64,000 nucleotides of DNA from Bacteroidales bacterium (GTDB taxonomy: Bacteria; Bacteroidota; Bacteroidia; Bacteroidales; Paludibacteraceae). The DNA is taken from contig SUWZ01000001.1 of the NCBI GenBank assembly GCA_015061185.1, forward strand, positions 1 through 64,000, read 5' to 3'. Shown here piece by piece: positions 51,501-54,140 of this stretch (the first letter of the stretch is position 1; each line of letters begins with the position of its first letter). The translations under genes were made by a program, and so were the position numbers. The notes beneath the pieces are model-generated. The model was not told the origin of the DNA, did not search any database, and saw only the letters and a program-made list of their open reading frames with translations.

Positions 51501-53974
51501 CTAATATTAGCGTAATTGGTGCTTCTCAATACATTTGGCAGGATGGTTCTACCGGTAATACTTACTCCGATTCTCCAGAAGAGAATACAACTTACACCGT
51601 TATTGGTATTACCGAAAATTGTAGTACAACAGTTGATATTCCGGTTAACGTCCTTGCATTGCCGGATGTTAACATCTCCGGTACAAATGAAATTTGTATC
51701 AATAAACAGGTAACTCTCGTCGCTCATGGTGCAAAAAGTTATGCTTGGAGCACAGGTCTTCAGTCTGACAAGTTAACTATGACTCCTATGAGTACTGCAA
51801 CTTACATTGTAACCGGTACTGATGAAAACAATTGTAAAGACACAGCTAGTTACACAGTCAAAGTGAATCCTCTCCCTAATATTTCAATCAAGGGTGATAA
51901 TTATGCTTGCTATGAAAGTTTGATTACTTTAACTGCTGTTGGAAACGAAGGATGTACTTACAATTGGAGCAATAATACTACCGGGGAAACATTATCTGAA
52001 ATTATCAAGGAGTCAACAACCTATATTGTGACTGCTAAAGATACCAACGGATGCATGGCTATTGCTACTCATAATGTAACAAAAGTAGATTACCCTAAAT
52101 TAACTTATCAAGCTCCGGATACAATATGCTACGGAGAGTTTGTATCCATCACTGCAAGCGGGGCAAATGAGTATTTATGGTCTAACAATTCTACTACAAA
52201 CCAAATCTCAGATCAACCTCAAGTTTCAACTATCTACAAAGTTGTTGGAACCACAAATGGTTGCTCCGATTCAATTAATATCCCTATAGAGGTTCTTGCT
52301 CTGCCGGATGTCTCATTCCAAGGTGATACAGTGGTTTGTGAAGGTAATAAATTGGTATTGGAAGCGAAAGGAGCTAAAACTTATCAATGGAATACCGGTA
52401 TTAGTAATAATATTTTGGAGGCATTCCCTACCAAGAGTACGAAGTATATCTTGACAGGTACTGCAGAAAATGGCTGCTCTAACTCAAAAGAAATCCAAGT
52501 TAGAGTTAATCCGAAACCTAAATTTGAAATATTGGGTGACGAAGAGGTATGCGAAAACTCTCCTATTAGTTTGACTGCTTCCGGTGATGGAGAAACATAC
52601 TATTGGAGTACCGGTAGTGCGAGCTACGATAAATTTGTTACAAATAATAATGTTGCATTAAATATTCCAATTAATCAACCTACATTCGTATTTGTCAAAG
52701 GTATTGACGAACATGGATGCGAAAATGTTGCTCAGAAATCTATCAAAACAATAAATCCTCCTGAACTTACGTATCGCGGTAATGTCGAAGTTTGTGAAGG
52801 AGAAAAGATATCGTTGACCGGAGAAGGGGCTGAAAATTATCGTTGGAAATTAGGCAATAAATATTCTACTGATAATCCATTTGAATTCGAACCCAATATT
52901 ATGGATAAAGTAACTCTTATCGGTACTCTCGGTAAGTGTTCTTCAGAGTTAGAAATCGAAACAAGAATTAAGCCGTCTCCTAAAGTAGTAATTTCCGGAG
53001 ATTCTGCTACTTGTAGAAATGACTTTGTAACACTTACTGCTGATGGTGCTGTTCGATACATTTGGTCAACTGGAGAGCAAACAAAGAGTATCACTAAAAA
53101 GATTGCTAATACCATTAGCTACAGTGTAACCGGATATAGCTCTAATGGCTGCTCTAATAGAGTCTCTAAAGTCGTGGAAGCAAGAGATATTCCTAAAATT
53201 GTCGCTGATTATAGCAGAAATGGTTGTCCGGAAACGGGTACTATTGTCAGTTTGACTGCAAGAGGTGCTAACTCTTTGGTTTGGGAAAGTAATCCTGACA
53301 ACAATGATATTGATGATGTTCCTGTTACTCCTTCTGACGTTACAGATGTTACTATTTTTGAAAGAACAACATTTGTCGTTACCGGAACAGATGATTTTGG
53401 TTGCTTTAATACAGATACATTAACTGTCGAACCACTGACTTTTGAAGAAATGGAGTACGATATCACACCTCGTATAATTGATGCTGATAATCGTGTTGTT
53501 GGTTTCTTAGGTATTAAACCTATAACAAATAATTGGACATGGATTACAGGTGACGAAATAAATCCGATAAGAGGAAAAGATGTTAACTTTACCTACACAG
53601 CTGTTACTCAAGACTCATTTGAAGTAAAGATCATTGCTGTCGATGACAAAGGTTGTGAATACAAAGATACTGCATTCATCTACGTTTGGAAAGATTTTTG
53701 GGCACCGAGCGCATTTACTCCAAATAACGATAATGTGAACGATCAATTCCGATTTATGGGTACTGAATACATGACCGAATTTGAATTTAGAATCTATGAC
53801 CGTCTTGGTACCGTGGTATTCGAAGGATATAGTAAAGATGATGCATGGGATGGTACATTCAAAGGAGAACCTTGTCCTTGGGGTGTTTACGGATACGTGG
53901 TAAAATATCGTAGCAACTACAAAGGGCTCGAAAAGGAGGGTGAACGTAGAGGCGAAATTACTTTGATTCGATAG
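30566..53974 (+). CDS. Giant T9SS-exported Ig-repeat surface protein, paralogue 2 (7,802 aa)
   Basis: A single uninterrupted frame. The signal peptide is residues 1-28 (LLPTLSTA before Gln29). The N-terminal domain is homologous to that of paralogue 1: DTPNLSFEYGDFTNWKRYY, QAWYRRAMAEKLEY, DWSLVAYDLRNFIGCEITIE and GGHLAYGYLTAE. It has a CxxC insertion (C308/C311/C314 and C332/C335) but lacks most of paralogue 1's extra Cys-rich segment. A PKD-like domain precedes 90 Ig-like repeats (551-7628). A last PKD-like domain is followed by a 94-residue CHU_C type B sorting domain (7709-7802), nearly identical to paralogue 1's (DFWAPSAFTPNNDNVND, EPCPWGVYGYVV). Domain order matches paralogue 1 repeat by repeat. 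Toward its 3' end the gene uses many more T-ending codons (ACT, GCT, CCT) than the same region of paralogue 1. The role is inferred: exported, surface-attached, disulfide-rich fibre or adhesin; ligand unknown. Confidence 0.9.
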   Translation: MKKDWLRKFIYIGLTMATILLLPTLSTAQKNIDTPNLSFEYGDFTNWKRYYAYFGPVKFWTNTYDVVNVYSNSINKSQVENYDIWTEKTKDIFYTSRYGNGKKEVTGHFEVITNKGQDPNLKTSCSKYNLPTIPDGFSNSARIGATAGTELLYGYATGEYNKDNQKNEAANPIQAWYRRAMAEKLEYKFTVTENSTLLTYMYAGVLNEPTGTNAEGSHNGQEHPSMAVKVKISRNGEEIIPPCDEFSANSNAGSADLITVENNCENISTDGMLYKDWSLVAYDLRNFIGCEITIEAIVHDCLLELYVCDACNSCTASSTAQSDGKGGYKHYCNYCKDTKNVTKRVMAGGHLAYGYLTAETQPLKLITDNCPNNEYVTITAPEGFVDYKWKTSSGVSLETLPNQPHIAIVKRSEIQDVDYICDMYGHDRTCSHITVSTRLAKEPIVMDFTSKATCFNEVSFKDLSYITPLKQSDGTTLIPDTIKSWEWSYREFSNGDYTSNSVVISNEQEFSKIFEWTQSNQGKYEITLKIKTTNGCEDKITKEIKVLPRPEIEIDGATKICDGDSVTLTVSNYSSPNNNYIWYKDNVLLDKENDKSIKIKAENTSYKVQIQRPEDDAQCLYEKEFVTETLQNPSISATATGSYEKDNLTQVDICEDNVIDLHVNNETPNLTLSYTWSNLTTTETNTVGPADTTLYTVVATTDEGCRATDSIRVNVKKKPQLNINGPEDLCVNQEGTYKALSDVEINKYSWDTNKGIGTEYSVSYKTATSASVQHFINLTGEGKNGCSSTINKEIIVRSNPALTIPEIAPICEGQYVAVNVYGADSCQWDNSDKKEKMPFYWNDIPTKNKYYITGFTQYSSGLTCSSTDSVIIRVNKVPGIKFIGNTNICKGDNVNLTAKDTTDYTGNNNPNGTYAYSWNDPKHTQSANMTASPTSSTIYSVTVNNGNCAKTENVNITVHNDPIFTVRPTQQRVCIGAIDTLVASGEPVKYNWYEGVNATGTEIAQTDKEISDSLYVRIDKDVTFTVVGESQYGCKTTLNTNVYVKPAPTLSFAGDTVICEGTQVTLTPGGADSYYWKWNKNGKDTISNTTVLKDFPLGVGKIIYTLVGIKDGCEAELDITVRIQASPKIRITGEFEICRDSSTTLTAEPDGAYTIKNYTWVGLNNNTNQVKVYPISNQSYEVIGYDEAGCPGRASETVIVNPNPIIEIEGENALCKGETIQLRAKGGEENSYVWSMTPARGENDLKGSLISVQLDTTTTITVKGANEAGCPSKGTKVVTVYKIPDLKFNAKDICRGEMVDITVDGAATYVWNDDNSKTSTRFTDSNVPENATTYTAKVTGTENGCSATEQVTIQIFERPEIKIEGPLAYCEGDTIRLSGAGGVSDGYRWSIGGENDKIEFIAKSSITDITLVGQNDKGCTNETTANLTIRPLPAILIEEPDSKEVCKGTKIELTADGGNSYSWEKRTSEGTGNQQITDCTGNCKTIQPTIDKTSTFVVIGAKEYNENGENLVCKSSAEISIIAKPIPEVTISGNEKICPKTATNLTAVNTNKDAIISKWQWHKVNEDNTLTELSDTRSFINSGDLNKNTTYIATATSNSNCIGRDTATIQLHDTVVVTIEGADYICEGRTINLKANTTPSGENYIYNWSPQGAKQAQTGDIPLLETTTFNLSITDDNNCISNAKPKVVELVPLPRITISQNPTGQICAGNNSVTLTASSSNKDVAAMKSYNWFRINDAIINDENNVAIETADITFKELTSTTTIKAIGIDTFGCQSEKEIHVIEIQDAPDLTITGVTKACKGDIVQLTASSSKSETISWENREEANGPRQIALNEVGTITFKAEITVNGCTTTKEHKIEVFDVPSVEITSVNGKNYVCEGNSLDLKANTSSTDISTIKWNISASETYEATITPTSSPTTCSVTITNKAGCSATHSFDIEIKSNPIIYINDETNGEEAVCKGEIFNLTASGNDNSNYTWYLSEMKDGNEIEGANGEVYSPTINSTEKYVVKGENTFGCLGSAVFTVKAKEYPTFTANDTTSCKGMPSTVKVKTGNADYYTWTWDNNGKQESINGSSYSEILTETRIYQLTGTKEGCTTSPVTVTAKVNELPVLTINSKQNLGESPITMCFNDIDTLIVSGANDYTWSNNSGLTQNNERNNEAEIIPTSVGEHIYSVTGTDENNCTNTQDIVVKVNPLPIVKISATPLLCEGEETDLKAEGALSYEWSWMENSNTQSATTQEVKIPLNTTTLFKVTGTDGNNCKSLPVQQVITIKESPSLSWNPDTLNICDGENATLTINGATSIEWEDGVKTGSTRTFYNLNAADAVNGIIKYNFTAMNNGCTKDSSIAIRVNTLPEISFETTSGRDRNGVRIVCVNEEFKLKAIADNSNFVWNTTENGETISKNHQNTGNVNYIVTATNKTTQCSNKNTYTVNVVENPVIKINEEIAGEIAVCENSKITLTASGLTNGNYNWYDETDNTPKEIANSTEEYTTTITTNKKYRVEGKDENECPGSATFNITTKENPTFEINHSPICAGENAIISLTKRSENTRFAWSWENGQGSLENATSVNHKLESDRKYIVTAIKDNCIKKDSTIVKVNPLPDFEIVEDTAICYNEPIELNVKTDNNSQYTYEWTDNSGNNIGSGYTITENLSASTIFKVNVKNTTTQCSKSKNINIKVHPLPLLQIKQDNAACIGNTVELSASGADDSYQWLNKDKEEVAETNSSIFIPITENSAEDTIVYVIGRNITGCLDTISYQLTKLEKPVITISGINDRCEGDGEKTIVLSGASRYIWTSENNHVGNTFTEALISDKKYTVQVESGACKADTSFTVKVNELPDVYITAKDGINKIDTTICLNDEIQLVAHAANSEYIWNTQETSETIPAKANSLISMKYNVVATDKTTKCSNKAEYTVKVNPLPNVQIESKELAYCKDLKIDLKANNNYNSYKWSVDGANISSANAIQYELKENTKFRLDVVDENNCHNHDTIEIIAKEYPIIAINAPAVCYDKYPTLTVDKSKSTADYYVWSDGTSNNSSWTASTPIKESTTYKITAYKDGCLQEKNISVNIHALPQISFKINDIESNGDYMVCANDNELKIEAVVIQNNASNIKYVWAQGTTTSIINVTPTEKTNYTVTVTDDNGCVNNATQNIIVNEPSIVTIDGIKEICQGGEFTLTASGAESYTWSVKPDDNSKYTIEGNKLTYKDIQDTIRFSVIGIDNNICVCKEAIHTVNMIPQPVITIIPNAANREVCKGSNLNLTATAGANVAIQWENAEVGYLDYIFSDDTAGEKEVKVYATTTQGCKNDSTIKIKVNELPAFTVEGNDFCIGTTTELKASGTDINFSWVGFSKNVNPVNASKSGTYKVTGVDLNGCSRMDSITVTAYNNPEFIITQEGLTWNDDNTACKDSTITLLANGGNYTYDWYIKEGATLTDFQKATPTIKPTVTSDIVFTAIATLKHKENLQCQSQKDYAVKIKEAPKFELIAPIVCAGNLSRIEVKNGVAGTTYNWSWDNGNQSGGTYYEEKLTADRKYTVMGTKDHCSYTVVATAQVYALPTMNNILTDPANKDEICLNDKISLIGSASSENEPIIYSWKANKDLNSITNKTNDITEIAPTLIGERTYTLTATDEKGCSNTISKNIIVNPLPIVNVIGETEICKGSFTDLSVEGDYQTIWYEYDKENKNIGTKLFDSKTTPNSNFKHLIEEAKSFYVEIIDEKGCKNGKVVDITLKSIPNIQFVGETSICEGGNTTISILGNSGGKNYFYDTTTGKYETTSVTSKVLAPTATTTYNVKLITSNNCEIDTTITITVNKLPIITINGEKDGNSTICLGSSIELTGEAESDCNFTWNNRQTNATIEVMPLTNTQYYVVGTDKITGCKDTAKHTLNIVQLPIINISGNSVVCRDSVVNLKIANAIAGFEYDWGNGNMGVNYSPVITKDSVIRVTATDNTAQRCKATETYKVSIKENPIITLNNDDPFVCKGDFVNISVTSNLPSSTYVWEGTSHENKTSSLKEKVDANKEYKIHVTKDGCTASKDIKVSVWELPTVTAELTNDKRGDTICINTAAELTATAENGTAPYSYNWISNVISGNNTNATIQTNNLTNTNTPYSFVVEVSDKNNCKGLDTIEVKVKANPVIRISGDKFVCEAMNGTLTAVGAGEDGTYLWSTNETSEIITPTITSDSAFTVNGTDIYGCTGTSNPFKIAKKNLPKLTIYGATSICEGSSTKISLSGAGANDENYVWTEGENKIKSSNRTLSPTQTTTYYVSGTLNGCTSDTSFTITVNKLPEININGFNNGKDEICLNENITLTTNVSDSETYNYLWNNNSTEKSINVKPTTTTKYSVQVWNSNTQCSKKDTFEVIVNPLPLFKLEAEEAVCMNSTSVVTLINTDGAPKADSYDWTKGNEQLTVTNNSYSEVLNSEVSYSVTAKVNATQCSYTQSITVGVRENPTIKIEADNSICYGENVKIEATGFVYDNYLWPDGREIPMKSWIEEEIKEVGTYKYKVKAIKNYPLSNSKSLICTAEDSMDITINPLPNIEIEGPAIVCKEEPVTLTAKENSTPAQEITKFLWHTKSEDKSIEVTPTRDITNCTLEATNKFGCKTNVEYKLNAFDKPTFNFGGDTAYCKGTEGSISVIGNNIQSITWSAIEKESKNAVAITANETTNSATFTVDTLLTVTAVVVSNDECSSERTINIHPKSYPTIKAEYSNRVCKGGSVEIKVNGADTWEWINSEKKSNVFTDVNITEDKEYTVKGTTEGCTTSETFKVTMLNLPNVKINDGKDTAICVGEPIVLRATGATSFEWLDMYNETDSEITKEPRETTIYAVEGTDDNNCVNRDTIIVTVNKLPEIELEYTNSVCDGSNVVITAVNNDIKYQWTAQSDYEVNSSYTIENITSDIAGEVFGMDKNNCVNKAPYEIKRKPNPQLTLTGEDVCYNNKTTIEVKDNSENTGYQTSYVWEGNDSKIGTNYESEELLNDKVFKVVATKNGCITEDSIEIKVRDLPNILINDGDEFAYVCKGDSVKLLASGSDINSYIWDNKNSENRNEYTVRPINDETVYSLEGKDKFGCTNRDEITVVVTPTPTFEIIGENAVCINDEITLVGSDKNLEYSWKNKNGDEISSSTSATITITQDTTLYITGTAKNDNGTICSSTIEYVIRKKERPTINANYSNAICYGSSATINVFGSSDNYEWYKNGKLISTENSYEEVITEPQKYLVKGYMNGCDDSISIDIAVKEIPAIEITGANEICFNDSVVLNATAGLNSYQWKNLTTSSFLSSTSEEIKIAPKVDSKIEVIVSNAEGCENRDSFDVIVNSLPSFTISANENSVCENSEVELTTSNDKLTYKWENETEFSSNLNKIFAMGSFPMADTFKVTAMTDKGCIKSDSIRITTKARPQLNIVFTDSICFGKQATMTGHNNTAKYKWYDVTNGVENLLSESSSYTTDALTENRLFKSIATSNGCESDTTFEVAIRELPEVKIENSPIITICDNSSLVINAESETAKEFKWDNNSYSNNNTYEVFPIKDTTLYRLIAKDKYGCENFDSVYVVIQDNPSFEIIGKTDTCQGDDIVLKASNESLSYVWKNNSNEILTEDIEFTLKVTQDTILKISGYTNDNLKCETSVEHIVKVNPYPVITVVKDTDNVCYGTQAYIEVKSDIDATYSWNSGETDRYIQKVITEESKFTVKATSIKGGCISDTSFVVNKWDLPIINAENVAICYGDTAVLEAQSENNNVVFKWQEATADGAKFVTPTLTSQTQYKVWGTDENSCVGEKSVIVSINPLPQFQLSTITPVCRGTETTITADNEDLKYLWDGDNYSDNSSYTIAIATDTIFNVWGEDNNQCKSMKSIKVGVKEYPVLQLRIDNDTVCYGGSKTLYVSGANNGYKWFDGSTKNFITIDNITQEITVSVEGTTNGCTSKIDTTIKVWDLPNIEIEASDNTICYKDSVQLIGKNGVSGKYRWSHNGVTADEVIVVPNKVGENYYSVTGYDIHGCKNVGEITINVNALPIVNIEGDAYVCRDENASLEAKSETEATFQWINGNEILMSGATYNPTISSNDTTFTVLATDNNNCQSTAEFNVYVKEFPVLSYRTNTGKDTVCIGSPVVIYMSGADEYVWESDNSTENSYSEIINEEKTFIVSGTTNGCTSDTAISIAIWQLPEFGIDGDSAICLNDTAKLFTYPKNNEVLTYKWKHSGSSNDTTYETPTITKTFYATATDINNCKSQKEFEVKVNALPTDIKIDGARAVCLDSTVTLSVSGSAVHYEWRNGIEGTSIEAPISSKDSTFYVIGTNDNGCKYETSYTVTSIEHPTLIPNAPDSVCYGSKINISIKGAAEYLWDDNSTKNYRSVEITKDTLFVVEGTSNGCTSTDTIKIGKKDLPNILIASENSIGMICRYDSLKLMAIGGETYTWNTKEENDVIVVKPLGSTQYIVKGVGANGCQNSDTFNLIVNPLPIVNIIGEKNICEGDSVELKAESSDEFTITNYLWGNGKTDQIVKEEVLDTTYFKVTLTDINGCKNSDSILIQSKPYPIVSIDAPEYVCFGQSAIISAEGANNYVWGTKESGKIDRSFADTPKNDTTYTVYGTTNGCTTKATETVIVRALPDVTITTLDSTFAICLQDSIKLTANGAETYSWNTGLIGESIVVTPMSNTEYKVTGTDEFGCQNTGTYTIQINKLPEFEIKGNDLICEGDVDTVWVESEQELSYVWNYLNSTSDTIYPVIDQNTTFEVTATNNNGCTTTKSYTVRSKPYPVLEFNHQEAICYGEKAVIVVSGAIDYEWQDGSTGNSFIDEPQNNTTYTVTGTTRGCSTTASTNVKVWSLPNVTITGNQKDICTNDPVTLSASGASTYLWNTGDTQNSITIIPNGTTTFNVTGRDINGCESTDTFLVTVHPLPIISIDGPDAVCADSITTLTANGGLTYLWNTNENTQSITPKVTNTRTYVVIGYDEYNCKSTASKTIRKKEYPVITHTAPTSVCFGTMANISVIGASQYIWQDGSTGNTYSDSPEENTTYTVIGITENCSTTVDIPVNVLALPDVNISGTNEICINKQVTLVAHGAKSYAWSTGLQSDKLTMTPMSTATYIVTGTDENNCKDTASYTVKVNPLPNISIKGDNYACYESLITLTAVGNEGCTYNWSNNTTGETLSEIIKESTTYIVTAKDTNGCMAIATHNVTKVDYPKLTYQAPDTICYGEFVSITASGANEYLWSNNSTTNQISDQPQVSTIYKVVGTTNGCSDSINIPIEVLALPDVSFQGDTVVCEGNKLVLEAKGAKTYQWNTGISNNILEAFPTKSTKYILTGTAENGCSNSKEIQVRVNPKPKFEILGDEEVCENSPISLTASGDGETYYWSTGSASYDKFVTNNNVALNIPINQPTFVFVKGIDEHGCENVAQKSIKTINPPELTYRGNVEVCEGEKISLTGEGAENYRWKLGNKYSTDNPFEFEPNIMDKVTLIGTLGKCSSELEIETRIKPSPKVVISGDSATCRNDFVTLTADGAVRYIWSTGEQTKSITKKIANTISYSVTGYSSNGCSNRVSKVVEARDIPKIVADYSRNGCPETGTIVSLTARGANSLVWESNPDNNDIDDVPVTPSDVTDVTIFERTTFVVTGTDDFGCFNTDTLTVEPLTFEEMEYDITPRIIDADNRVVGFLGIKPITNNWTWITGDEINPIRGKDVNFTYTAVTQDSFEVKIIAVDDKGCEYKDTAFIYVWKDFWAPSAFTPNNDNVNDQFRFMGTEYMTEFEFRIYDRLGTVVFEGYSKDDAWDGTFKGEPCPWGVYGYVVKYRSNYKGLEKEGERRGEITLIR
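32216..53449 (+). repeat. Array of 90 Ig-like repeats in giant protein 2
   Basis: Residues 551-7628 divide by eye into 90 domains averaging 79 residues, the same number as in paralogue 1. Matching positions share idiosyncrasies: repeat 70 begins VLSYRTNTGKDTVC versus ILSYKTNTEKDSVC, repeat 71 EFGIDGDSAIC versus EFSIEGERAVC, and repeat 72 has the odd TDIKIDG versus TDIAISG. The three-domain period is visible from about repeat 19 (TTNGC-type or related ends at 52, 67, 70, 73, 76, 79, 85). Most domains have one early and one late Cys and a Trp after the first. Confidence 0.85.
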
Positions 53975-54008
53975 CTTAAACTTCGTATAATAAAGATGAC
54001 AAAGTTAA

Positions 54009-54044
54009 GAAAGAGGGTGTCTTAAAATAGATATACCCTCTTTC
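54009..54044 (+). terminator. Hairpin between giant gene 2 and the convergent AMP-binding gene
   Basis: GAAAGAGGGT (54009-54018) pairs with 54035-54044, and two more weak pairs follow inward. It lies 34 bp after the giant gene's stop. The T-tract is poor on both strands. Two more inverted repeats follow before the opposing gene's stop: 54053-54060 with 54082-54089, and ATTAGTG/CACTAAT at 54101-54120. Bidirectional termination is likely somewhere in this 166-bp gap. Confidence 0.5.
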
Positions 54045-54140
54045 ATTGCAAAGAAAATCGGTAAAAAAAAGCAATAAAACTCGATTTTCGATAATGCCTC
54101 ATTAGTGCGTCTTCACTAATATATACTTAAAGGAATTGTA

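Noticed and set aside
8033-53449. Regularly spaced repeats that could suggest a CRISPR array or satellite DNA
   Set aside because: The period (~237 bp per domain) is protein-level, the DNA units are highly diverged, and one open frame runs through each array.
6867-53466. Many minus-strand and off-frame plus-strand ORFs of 60-150 codons inside the two giant genes
   Set aside because: They lie opposite or out of frame with long coding sequences whose proteins show clear domain structure. Their translations have no family features and arise from repeated codon patterns.
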